The notes under the pieces: model-generated | The model's database searches: none | The model's input: the letters and a program-made list of their open reading frames with translations, nothing else | What the model was told of the DNA's origin: nothing | NCBI RefSeq assembly: GCF_013408335.1 | Contig: NZ_JACBZR010000001.1 | Location: 2,976,001-3,040,000, forward strand | Origin: Nocardioides panzhihuensis | GTDB lineage: Bacteria > Actinomycetota > Actinomycetes > Propionibacteriales > Nocardioidaceae | Reading direction: 5' to 3' | DNA length: 64,000 nucleotides | Program-made: the position numbers and the translations under genes | Shown: one piece after another, positions 1-7,645 of the stretch | How positions within the stretch are numbered: position 1 is the first letter of the stretch | How the letters are laid out: every line of letters begins with the position of its first letter

Positions 1-2865
1 GGCCTGCTGCTCGACCGGCCCCGCGGGCAGGGAGTCCGCCGGGCGCCCGCGAGCGAGGGTGACGGCGTTGCGCACCCGGCTCACCATCCGCCACGCATCG
101 ATGAGGGTCTCGGCGTCGTCCGCCTCGATCAACGAGGCGTCGCGGGCAGCCTGCAGTGCCTCGACGGTGCGTGGTGTGCGCAGCCCCGGGACGGCATAGG
201 CGTGCCGCATCTGCAGCAGCTGGGCGGTCCACTCGATGTCGGCGAGGCCGCCACGCCCGAGCTTGAGATGGGTGTTGGGGTCGGCGCCGCGCGGTAGCCG
301 CTCATGGTCGACGCGGCCCTTGATGCGACGCACCTCGATGATGTCGTCCTCGCTGAGCCCGCCCTCGGGATAGCGCAGCGGGTCGATCATCTCGATGAAC
401 GCCTCGCGCACCTTCGGATCGCCGACGACCGCGTCCGCGCGTAGCAGCGCCTGCGACTCCCAGATGCCCGACCACTTGGCGTAGTAGGCGGCGTACGCAG
501 GGAGGGTCCGCACCAGCGCCCCCTGCCGTCCCTCGGGGCGCAGGTCCGCGTCGATCTCCAGAGGCGGGTCGGCACCGGGGAGAGCGAGCAGCCGGCGAAG
601 GTCGGCGATGACCTTGAGCGCGAACTGGGTCGCCTCTCCAGGATCCACGCCTTCGACCGGCTGATGGACCAAGAGCACGTCGGCGTCCGAGGCGTAGGAG
701 AGCTCGAACCCGCCGTAGCGGCCCATCGCGACGATGGCGATCCGCGTCGGCGGCCCGTCTATCCCGCGCCGGGCGACCTCGTCGGCCACGACCGTGCGCA
801 ACGACGCCTCGAGGGTGGCATCGGTCAGCCTGGACAGGGCGGCGCCGATCGTGTCGATCCCGGCTTCGCCCAGGAGCTCGGCGGCCGAGATCCGGAACAG
901 CTCGCGCCGACGGATGGCCCGGATGTGGCGTACGGCCTCCTCCGCCGAGGTGGTGGTGCGTCGACGCGCAGCGCGGGCGACCATCTCGTCGGTCAGTGCC
1001 TCCGCCGACAGCGGCGCCAGGTCGTGTCCCAGCAGGCGCAGGGCCTCGGGCTCTCGTTCGAGCAGCGCGGTGGTGTAGCGAGAGGTGGACAGGATCGTGG
1101 CGAAGTGCTGCGCGACCGAGCCCTCGTCGCGCAGGGAGCGCAGATACCAGGGCGTGACCCCGAGCGCGTCGGAGATACGGCGGAACCCGAAGAGCCCGGC
1201 GTCGGGATCGGAACCCTCGGAGAGCCATTGCAGCATCACCGGCAGCAGCGCGCGCTGCAGCGCAGCCCGGCGGGACACGCCCGTCGTGAGTGCTTCCAGG
1301 TGTCGCAGCGCCGCCTTGGGATCGGCGTAGCCCAGCGCGGTCAGCCGCTCCTCGGCGGCCTTCGTCGACAGGTGGACCTGCCCCGACGGGATCCGGGCGA
1401 CCGCGTCGAGGAGCGGGCGGTAGAAGAGCTTCTCGTGGAGGCGGCGTACCTCGATCCGTTGGTGGCCCCACTCCTTCTTCAACCGCACCACCGGATCGCG
1501 AAGGTAGCCCAGCGAGCGCGCGAGCCAGCGAAGCGACGCCTCGTCGTCGGGGACGACGTGGGTGCGCCGGAGCCGGCGGAGCTGAAGCCGGTGCTCCATC
1601 CGTCGCAGGAACGCGTACGCCTCGTGCATGGCCTCGCCGTCCTCACGGCCGACGTAGCCGGCGCGGGTCAGCGCAGCGAGCGCGGAGAGCGTGGTCGGCT
1701 CGCGGATCCCGGTGTCAGCGCGGCCGTGGACCAGTTGCAGCAGCTGGACGGCGAACTCCACATCCCGCAGCCCGCCGGCACCGAGCTTGAGCTCACGGTC
1801 GGCCTCCTTGGACGGGATGTGAGCGATGACCCGGCGTCGCATCGCCTGGGTGTCGGTGACGAAGCCGTCACGATCGGCGGCCTTCCAGACGAACGGGTTG
1901 ACCGCGTCGACATATGCCTGGCCCAGCTCGAGGTCGCCGGCGGCCGGACGGGCCTTGAGCAGCGCCTGGAACTCCCAGGTGCTCGCCCATCGCTCGTAGT
2001 AGCCGACGTGGCCGGTGATCGTGCGCGAGAGCACCCCCGCCTTGCCCTCGGGGCGCAGCGCCGCGTCCACGGGCCAGATCGTGCCCTCGCCGGTGTGGGC
2101 AGAGCAGACGTGGATCAGGTTGCTGGCGAGCTGGGTGGCGACCCGCAGCGAGACGTCTTCGCCGACTCCGTCGGCCGCCTCGTGGACGAAGATCACGTCG
2201 ACGTCGGAGACGTAGTTGAGCTCGTGGCCACCGCACTTGCCCATCGCGATGACAGCCAGTCGGACAGCCCGGGCGTCCTCTTCCCCCACTCGTGCCCGGG
2301 AGACCGCCAATGCGGCATCGAGGGTGGCGCAGGCCAGGTCGGAGAGCTCGGCGGCGACATCGTCGACCGGGAGCTGGTGGGCCAGGTCGCGGGCGGCGAG
2401 CCGGAGCAGCCAGCGGCGGTACTCGACCCGCAGCGCGTCGACCGCCTCCGCGTCCGGGACCGTGGCCACCGGGCACTCGTCCTCCGACTTCGCACCGACC
2501 GTCTCGAGCAGCGACGCCCGGAAGACGTACGCCGCGGGCCTGGTCGTGCCGAGGGTCGGATCCGCGAGCTCGCGCCAGTGACCGGGGTGGCGAGCCAGGT
2601 GGTCGGCCAGCGCCGGCGAGGCGCCGAGCACCGAGACCAGCCGCATCGCGGTCCCTTCGTCAGCGGCGAGCTCCTCGACGAAGCCGTCTCCCTGGGACTC
2701 GGCGAGCACGACCAGACCGGCCAACGCCTCGTCAGGGTCGGCGGCATGGCTCAGGATCGCCAACAGCTCCTGGGCGCCGGGGCCGAGACCGGCCAGATCC
2801 GCCAAGGCCGCATCCGGGTCGTTGAAGCCGAGCCGGAGCAGCTCGCCCTTGCCTGGCAACGTCAT
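1..2865 (-). CDS. glnE: Bifunctional glutamine synthetase adenylyltransferase/deadenylyltransferase (3' end outside window)
   Basis: GlnE adds AMP to, and removes it from, a tyrosine of glutamine synthetase in response to nitrogen status. The frame opens at the ATG at 2865 and is still open at base 1, giving 955 codons. The family runs to roughly 950-1000 residues, so only the last few dozen are missing. Two nucleotidyltransferase cores are visible, each with the metal-binding D-x-D: NYVSDVDVIFVHEA in the N-terminal half and ELSYASDADVLLVHQ in the C-terminal half. That is the duplicated layout of the family (removal domain first, addition domain second). Downstream of each lies a helical segment with GGLRDVEFAVQ and GGLADIEWTAQ, also typical. 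It shares the minus strand with the amidotransferase and glnA, a clustering known from other actinobacteria. Identification is secure. Confidence 0.95.
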   Translation of the reverse strand, partial: MTLPGKGELLRLGFNDPDAALADLAGLGPGAQELLAILSHAADPDEALAGLVVLAESQGDGFVEELAADEGTAMRLVSVLGASPALADHLARHPGHWRELADPTLGTTRPAAYVFRASLLETVGAKSEDECPVATVPDAEAVDALRVEYRRWLLRLAARDLAHQLPVDDVAAELSDLACATLDAALAVSRARVGEEDARAVRLAVIAMGKCGGHELNYVSDVDVIFVHEAADGVGEDVSLRVATQLASNLIHVCSAHTGEGTIWPVDAALRPEGKAGVLSRTITGHVGYYERWASTWEFQALLKARPAAGDLELGQAYVDAVNPFVWKAADRDGFVTDTQAMRRRVIAHIPSKEADRELKLGAGGLRDVEFAVQLLQLVHGRADTGIREPTTLSALAALTRAGYVGREDGEAMHEAYAFLRRMEHRLQLRRLRRTHVVPDDEASLRWLARSLGYLRDPVVRLKKEWGHQRIEVRRLHEKLFYRPLLDAVARIPSGQVHLSTKAAEERLTALGYADPKAALRHLEALTTGVSRRAALQRALLPVMLQWLSEGSDPDAGLFGFRRISDALGVTPWYLRSLRDEGSVAQHFATILSTSRYTTALLEREPEALRLLGHDLAPLSAEALTDEMVARAARRRTTTSAEEAVRHIRAIRRRELFRISAAELLGEAGIDTIGAALSRLTDATLEASLRTVVADEVARRGIDGPPTRIAIVAMGRYGGFELSYASDADVLLVHQPVEGVDPGEATQFALKVIADLRRLLALPGADPPLEIDADLRPEGRQGALVRTLPAYAAYYAKWSGIWESQALLRADAVVGDPKVREAFIEMIDPLRYPEGGLSEDDIIEVRRIKGRVDHERLPRGADPNTHLKLGRGGLADIEWTAQLLQMRHAYAVPGLRTPRTVEALQAARDASLIEADDAETLIDAWRMVSRVRNAVTLARGRPADSLPAGPVEQQA

Positions 2866-2927
2866 GGACCCGATTCTGTCACTCGACGTTCTCACGCAGC
2901 AGGCGCGGTGCTAGCTAGCGGCGCGTC

Positions 2928-3725
2928 TCACGCACTCCAGGGCCGAGGAGCCGGGATGACGCCGCCACGGGTGCCGCCCGGAGCGACTGCGGCGGCGCGC
3001 TCGCGGACCAGGCGGGCGAAGCCGTAGGCCAACGGCTGCCAGGTCTTGATGAGCTCGTTCTCGGCGAAAGTGGCCGTCGCGACCACGTCGTCGACGCTTC
3101 GGCCGATCTGCTCGAGCTCGTCGGCGGACTCACCGGCCCACACGGCGACCCCGGCGGCGTCGACCTCGGGGTGGAACTGCACGCCCCACACGGTCGGCGC
3201 TAGCCGGGCCGCCTGGACCTGCCCGTCGATCGAGCTGGCCAGCTTGACGGCGCCCTCGGGAAGCTCGCCAACGATGTCGCGGTGCCAGTGCATGGCGCGG
3301 TCGTCGCCCGCCAGCAGCCGCATCAGCGGGTCGAAGAGCACCTCGGGCTCCCAGGTCACCTGGCGAACGCCGACGGTGAGGCCGAACGGGCTGCGCTCCA
3401 CCGACCCACCGAGAGCCATCGCGGCCAGCTGGTGGCCCAGGCAGATCCCGAGCGTCGGGATGCCGGCCTCGGCGGCCTGAGCGATCCGCTCGCGGGTGAC
3501 CTGCAGCCAGGGGTGCTCGTCGTCGGCGTCGGCGTCCATCGAGCCACCCATGACGAGCAGCCCCGAGTAGGAGGCGTCGAGCGACGAGAGCTGCGGAATC
3601 GGTTCGGCGTACGCCTTGCAGACGTCGACGCACATGCCCGCCTCGGCCAGCCAATGACCGAACAAAGTCGGCGGAACTGTCTCCTCGTGCTGGACCACAA
3701 GCACCCTGGGAAGACTCAACGACAT
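2928..3725 (-). CDS. Class I glutamine amidotransferase (GATase1) domain protein
   Basis: A stand-alone glutamine amidotransferase of about 265 residues, expected to release ammonia from glutamine for an unknown acceptor, or to act as a GMP-synthase-like or gamma-glutamyl hydrolase-like enzyme. The triad is intact: the nucleophile elbow GICLGHQ carries Cys95, and VQFHPE carries His185 and Glu187. The early VMGGSMDADADDEHPWL stretch matches the oxyanion-strand region of GMP-synthase-type GATases. I chose the ATG at 3725; a GTG at 3734 is in frame and possible. It lies between glnA and glnE on the same strand, about 120 bp from glnA and 60 bp from glnE, which suggests a nitrogen-related role. 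The substrate is not identifiable from sequence. Confidence 0.85.
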   Translation of the reverse strand: MSLSLPRVLVVQHEETVPPTLFGHWLAEAGMCVDVCKAYAEPIPQLSSLDASYSGLLVMGGSMDADADDEHPWLQVTRERIAQAAEAGIPTLGICLGHQLAAMALGGSVERSPFGLTVGVRQVTWEPEVLFDPLMRLLAGDDRAMHWHRDIVGELPEGAVKLASSIDGQVQAARLAPTVWGVQFHPEVDAAGVAVWAGESADELEQIGRSVDDVVATATFAENELIKTWQPLAYGFARLVRERAAAVAPGGTRGGVIPAPRPWSA

Positions 3726-3848
3726 CACTCCCACTCTCCCGTTCGATCCAGTGTGGCAGCACCGGATCGGAAGTGTGGAATCGCCCCCTAAAGAGGTTGT
3801 CGGCGCAACTTCTTTCGCCCGAATCCGCGAGGAGCCGCGGATCTGGGC

Positions 3849-5186
3849 TCAGATGACCGGCAGCATCCTGGCGCGCTCGAAGTCGGTCACCTGTTCGCGG
3901 TAGGCGGCCCACTCGGCGCGCTTGTTGCGCAGGAAGAAGTCGAAGACGTGCTCGCCGAGCGTCTCGGCGAGAAGCTCGGAGTCTTCAGCCATCCCGATCG
4001 CCTCGTCGAGGTTCTCCGGCAGCGGGTCGATGCCGAGGCTCTTGCGCTCACGCTCGGTGAGCGCCCACACGTCGTCCTCCGCCTCGCGAGGCAGCTCGTA
4101 GCCCTCCTCGATCCCCTTCATGCCCGCCGCCAGGATCACGGCGAAGGCGAGGTAGGGGTTGCAGGCGGCGTCCAGGGTCCTGACCTCGATCCGGGTCGAC
4201 TGGCCCTTGAGCGGCTTGTACATCGGCACCCGGACCAGCGCGGAGCGGTTGTTGTGGCCCCAGGCGACGTGAGCCGGTGCCTCTCCCCCGCCGATCAGGC
4301 GCTTGTAGGAGTTGACCCACTGGTTGGTGACCGCGGTGATCTCCGGGGCGTGCCGCAGCACGCCGCCGATGAAGCTGCGGCCGGTCTTGGAGAGCTGGTA
4401 TTCGGCCCCCGGCTCGTAGAAGGCGTTGGCATCGCCCTCGAACAGGCTCACGTGGGTGTGCATGCCCGAGCCCGGGTGCTCGGTGAACGGCTTGGGCATG
4501 AAGCTCGCCCAGATGCCCTGGCTCAGCGCGACCTCGCGGACGACCGTGCGGAAGGTCATGATGTTGTCGGCGGTGCTGAGCGCGTCGGCGTAGCGCAGGT
4601 CGATCTCGTTCTGGCCCGGGCCGCCCTCGTGGTGGCTGTACTCCACCGAGATCCCCATCGCCTCCAGCATCGTGATCGCCTCACGCCGGAAGTCGGCGCC
4701 CATCGACTGGGCGGTGTGGTCGAAGTATCCGCTGGAGTCGACCGGGACCGGCTCGGCGCCACCGACCGGCTTGTCCTTGAAGAGGTAGAACTCGATCTCG
4801 GGGTGCGTGTAGAAGGTGAAGCCCTTCTCCGCGGCGTTCGACAGGGTCCGCTTGAGCACATAGCGCGGGTCCGCATAGGACGGCGACCCGTCGGGCATCA
4901 CGATGTCGCAGAACATCCGCCCGGTGGACGGGCCGTCCGTACGCCACGGCAGGATCTGGAACGTGCTCGGATCCGGCAGCGCCAGCATGTCGGCTTCGGT
5001 CACCCGGGCGAACCCCTCGATCGCGCTGCCGTCGAAGCCGATGCCCTCGGCGAAGGCGCTCTCGAGCTCGGCCGGAGCCACCGCGACCGACTTCAGATAG
5101 CCGAGCACGTCGGTGAACCACAGTCGCACGAAACGTACGTCCCGCTCTTCGAGTGCCCGGAGCACGAAGTCCTGTTGCTTGCCCAT
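3849..5186 (-). CDS. glnA: Type I glutamine synthetase (GlnA2-like)
   Basis: ATP-dependent glutamate-ammonia ligase, 445 residues, close to the length of mycobacterial GlnA2 and shorter than the roughly 475-residue GlnA1. Family signatures include FDGSAIEGF near residue 51, HHEGGPGQNEID near 190, and MHTHVSLF plus NNRSALVRVP in the central catalytic barrel. In adenylylated (beta-type) enzymes the modified Tyr sits in a short loop near residue 370-400. Here the corresponding stretch reads EAEDDVWALTERER, with Trp at about residue 374 and no Tyr, so this enzyme may not be a GlnE substrate. The next gene downstream on the strand is the amidotransferase, followed by glnE. The start ATG at 5186 gives the usual MGKQQDFVLRALEER opening. 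Confidence 0.94.
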   Translation of the reverse strand: MGKQQDFVLRALEERDVRFVRLWFTDVLGYLKSVAVAPAELESAFAEGIGFDGSAIEGFARVTEADMLALPDPSTFQILPWRTDGPSTGRMFCDIVMPDGSPSYADPRYVLKRTLSNAAEKGFTFYTHPEIEFYLFKDKPVGGAEPVPVDSSGYFDHTAQSMGADFRREAITMLEAMGISVEYSHHEGGPGQNEIDLRYADALSTADNIMTFRTVVREVALSQGIWASFMPKPFTEHPGSGMHTHVSLFEGDANAFYEPGAEYQLSKTGRSFIGGVLRHAPEITAVTNQWVNSYKRLIGGGEAPAHVAWGHNNRSALVRVPMYKPLKGQSTRIEVRTLDAACNPYLAFAVILAAGMKGIEEGYELPREAEDDVWALTERERKSLGIDPLPENLDEAIGMAEDSELLAETLGEHVFDFFLRNKRAEWAAYREQVTDFERARMLPVI

Positions 5187-5245
5187 GCGTGAACACTAAC
5201 GCTCTGGCCTGACAGCCGGAATCGCCACGCCTACTCAGTCCGGGC

Positions 5246-5437
5246 TCAGCGTCCGGCACCCCGGAAGACGGAGATCACCAGGGCCACGCCGAAGCCTGCC
5301 AGCGCCGCCCCGATGACCGACCAGGCGGTGCTCGTGCCGCCTTCCCCGAGGTAGCCCATGCCGGTCAGCGCCAGTGCTCCTCCGGCCAAGAGAAGCACCG
5401 CTGCGAGGACGAGCCCGATGGCCTTACCGACAGTCAT
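5246..5437 (-). CDS. Small two-helix membrane protein
   Basis: A 63-residue hydrophobic protein with two predicted membrane segments, roughly residues 5-27 (AIGLVLAAVLLLAGGALAL) and 38-57 (AWSVIGAALAGFGVALVISV), joined by a Gly-rich loop and ending in a short basic tail. I recognise no family. It sits 10 bp downstream of the larger membrane protein gene and could be co-transcribed with it. No strong ribosome-binding site precedes the ATG. Codon use looks like the neighbours. The call as a real gene rests on the clean membrane pattern and the fit between flanking genes. Confidence 0.5.
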   Translation of the reverse strand: MTVGKAIGLVLAAVLLLAGGALALTGMGYLGEGGTSTAWSVIGAALAGFGVALVISVFRGAGR

Positions 5438-5447
5438 GACACGAAAT

Positions 5448-6197
5448 CTAGGTGATGACCAGGGCGAGGGTCACCAGCGCGGTCATCCAGGAGACGAAGC
5501 TGCCGACCAGGAAGTACTCGGTCACGTCGTTGATGCTCGGCCCCTCGCTCTCGGCGCGGAACGACTGCAGCTCGGGCCAGCGGATCAGGCTCTTCGCCGC
5601 AACCACCAGACCAGCCGCGGCGAGACTGCCGGTGAGACCGAGCCCGAAGATCGTCAACCGCTCGAGCGGCCCCAGGATCCGGCCGCCCTTGAGATTGTTG
5701 CCGGCGACACCATCGAGCGGGTTGGCGACCTTGGTGACGTCGAGGACCAGCTGCACCACGACGTTGCCCGTCGAGATCTGGACCAGCAGTCCACCGAAGG
5801 CGAGCAGCACCGCCTCGGGACGCGCCGCCTCGACCCAGACCCAGGGCGCCTGCTCCGCCCAGGCGGCGACCGGGCCGGCGACCTCGCCGGCCACCGGGGC
5901 CAGCAGGATCCCGAGGAACACCGCCACGCCCAGCAGCGCCAACGGGACCCCGGGGCGAGGGTTCTTGTCGACGCCTTGCGGCGGGTGGGCCAGGAAGCCC
6001 CACAGCACGGCGATCCCGGCGATCACGATCACCGCCGCCAGGTCACCCCCGAAGAGGGCCGCGAGCAGGCCGAAGGCGATCACCGCCACCGCCCCGATCG
6101 CCTCGGGCACCCAGCGGATCCGCTTGAGCGGGTCCAGGAGGGAGTGGGCGAAGTCGACCGTGCCGACTCCGATCAGCAGCAGGGCGATCCAACTCAT
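5448..6197 (-). CDS. Polytopic membrane protein with a DUF3307-like C-terminal part, SatD partner
   Basis: About 249 residues with five to six hydrophobic segments. I chose the ATG at 6197 (MSWIALLLIGVGTVDFAH); a longer frame reaching 6308 adds a non-hydrophobic, low-complexity stretch and would overlap satD. The C-terminal half shows GGRILGPLERLTIFGL, then AAKSLIRWPEL, then DVTEYFLVGSFVSW. This pattern resembles DUF3307 proteins (GRxIGxLER...AAKSxxR...TEYxLxGTxxS), which are often encoded beside SatD. It lies 79 bp downstream of the satD-like gene on the same strand, so the two are probably one unit. The molecular function of the pair is not established; the family link is from memory of motifs. 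Confidence 0.7.
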   Translation of the reverse strand: MSWIALLLIGVGTVDFAHSLLDPLKRIRWVPEAIGAVAVIAFGLLAALFGGDLAAVIVIAGIAVLWGFLAHPPQGVDKNPRPGVPLALLGVAVFLGILLAPVAGEVAGPVAAWAEQAPWVWVEAARPEAVLLAFGGLLVQISTGNVVVQLVLDVTKVANPLDGVAGNNLKGGRILGPLERLTIFGLGLTGSLAAAGLVVAAKSLIRWPELQSFRAESEGPSINDVTEYFLVGSFVSWMTALVTLALVIT

Positions 6198-6276
6198 GCC
6201 GCCGCCTCCGTAGCGCAAGCGCCAGGATACGGACGCGACGGCATGATGACCTGATTGCTCGCTCGCCTGCGCTCGC

Positions 6277-6912
6277 TCATCGGACACCTCCAAGAAGCTC
6301 ATCGGCACGCACGATCACGGCGATCCCGTCGCGACGGATGCGCTGGGAGACCGCGGAGGGGGTGATGTCGAGCTCGGCGGCGATGGCCTTCTGAGACATG
6401 GCGGAGAGCATGCCAGAAAGCACCGACACCGAGGACGGATCCAGGCGGGAGAAGAGCTCGTCGCGCGAGATCAGCGCGGCGTTGACGGCAGCCGGATCCG
6501 GCCCGCCCGCCCCCTCCGCAGGCTGATACCAGGTCCGTACGCTGCGCGAGGCTGCCTTGCTCTCGGCGTCCTCCGCCGTCTCGATCGCAGCCCGCGCCAC
6601 CCACCAGCCCTCCCCGTCCTCGACCCGAGGATCGTCGCGGAGCACGCTCGTCTCGCCCCAGCCGATGCCGTGACGGATGTCCACGACCGGGGCGAGCGCG
6701 ATCCGCAGCCTGAACGCCGCCTGAATCGCGGCTCCCACCGTCTCGAAGGCCCCCTGGAACTCGTCACCCACGGTGATCCGCAGCGGCGTGACCGGCCGCC
6801 ACTCCCGGTTGATCACCTCGATGTGGTCGGCGAACGCCTCATGGACCTGCCCACGGTCGGACGTCGTGCGTGAGCCCACGAGGTCACCGATGACGGTCGC
6901 TACAGCGGTCAT
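6277..6912 (-). CDS. SatD family protein
   Basis: A 211-residue protein matching the SatD family. The N-terminus MTAVATVIGDLVGSRT followed by VTPLRITVGDEFQGAF is characteristic. The C-terminus carries a helix-turn-helix, SQKAIAAELDITPSAVSQRI (about residues 170-190), so it may bind DNA. SatD was first noted in streptococcal acid-tolerance loci; its biochemical role is unclear. Downstream on the same strand is the membrane partner at 5448-6197. The short region upstream of the start contains repeated CTTCAT elements that could be an operator for its own HTH (inference). The ATG at 6912 is the only sensible start. Confidence 0.82.
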   Translation of the reverse strand: MTAVATVIGDLVGSRTTSDRGQVHEAFADHIEVINREWRPVTPLRITVGDEFQGAFETVGAAIQAAFRLRIALAPVVDIRHGIGWGETSVLRDDPRVEDGEGWWVARAAIETAEDAESKAASRSVRTWYQPAEGAGGPDPAAVNAALISRDELFSRLDPSSVSVLSGMLSAMSQKAIAAELDITPSAVSQRIRRDGIAVIVRADELLGGVR

Positions 6913-6925
6913 CTGAAGATCATAC

Positions 6926-6962
6926 CTTCATTCTCACCGGATGAAGACATGAGCTTCATTCT
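6926..6962. promoter_or_regulatory. CTTCAT repeats upstream of the SatD-like gene
   Basis: The 9-mer CTTCATTCT occurs at 6926-6934 and again at 6954-6962, exactly 28 bp apart. An inverted ATGAAG lies between them at 6941-6946, making a CTTCAT...ATGAAG dyad. It sits immediately upstream of the minus-strand SatD-like gene, in the 74-bp gap before the next gene's end. An autoregulatory operator is plausible because the protein has a C-terminal HTH, but this is inference. Confidence 0.4.
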
Positions 6963-6986
6963 GCGGAAGTGAAGCAAAACCCAGCG

Positions 6987-7616
6987 TCAAGAAGCGGTCA
7001 TCACGGCCGCCCCCGGCCCCGTGAGCTCGCCCCGCCCCACCGGACGACCGGACAGCGCCAGCACGAGCGCGATCGCGGTCCCCCGCACCTCCGGGCCGTC
7101 CCCGATCGCCGTGTCGGCGTCGGTGGCGAGGAGACGTACGCCCTGGGCTCGCTCCTTGCCGCCGCCCCAGCTCTGCGAGGTCTTGGCCAGGTAGCCCAGC
7201 GCCGTCACGACGTGCTCGACCGGATAGTCGCGATGGAGACCCAGCGGCCGCCGGATGTCCTCGCCGTGGGCGAACTCCTCGACGAGGCGGGTGGCGAGCG
7301 GAGCAGGCGGGGTCGCGGTCAGTCCGGCGACCCGCCGGAACGCCGCCAGCGTGTCGGTCGGGTCCTGCGCACGCCCCCGGTCGACGCCGGTCTGGTTGTC
7401 GCGGTCGAAGTCGCCGCGAGCGGCGACCATGCGGCGTACGAACCCGAGCCGGGTGGTCGTGGCGACGTCGATCATGTGGGCGAGCACGTCGTGGACGGTC
7501 CAGCCCGCGCACAGCGACGGGGTCGCCCACTGCTCCGGGGCGACGGTCTCGAGATCCCGGATCAGCGCCTCGCGTTCCGCGTGCACCACGGGCCAGACCA
7601 CACTCTTGGACGACAT
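6987..7616 (-). CDS. Maleylpyruvate isomerase family mycothiol-dependent (DinB-fold) protein
   Basis: A 209-residue member of the mycothiol-dependent maleylpyruvate isomerase/DinB-like superfamily. The N-terminal helix bundle contains WATPSLCAGWTVHDVLAHMIDV, where the His of the VHDVLAHM motif is a usual metal ligand, and LVEEFAHGEDIRRPLG supplies the second His cluster. These proteins bind a divalent metal and act in mycothiol-linked conjugation or isomerisation; the substrate cannot be read from sequence. The start ATG at 7616 (MSSKSVVWPVV) was chosen over longer frames that run into nadE. Its gene follows nadE by about 30 bp on the same strand. Confidence 0.82.
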   Translation of the reverse strand: MSSKSVVWPVVHAEREALIRDLETVAPEQWATPSLCAGWTVHDVLAHMIDVATTTRLGFVRRMVAARGDFDRDNQTGVDRGRAQDPTDTLAAFRRVAGLTATPPAPLATRLVEEFAHGEDIRRPLGLHRDYPVEHVVTALGYLAKTSQSWGGGKERAQGVRLLATDADTAIGDGPEVRGTAIALVLALSGRPVGRGELTGPGAAVMTAS

Positions 7617-7645
7617 GGCCCGGACGCTACCGCTGCTCGGGTCGA

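Noticed and set aside
664..3027. Long plus-strand open frame of 787 codons
   Set aside because: It is antisense to glnE, whose two catalytic cores are clear. The plus-strand translation is Arg/Gly/Asp-rich without any domain, as expected of a shadow frame in high-GC DNA.
5987..6308. Longer start for the membrane protein at 6308
   Set aside because: It would overlap the SatD-like gene and adds a non-hydrophobic N-terminus; the ATG at 6197 begins directly with the first membrane segment.
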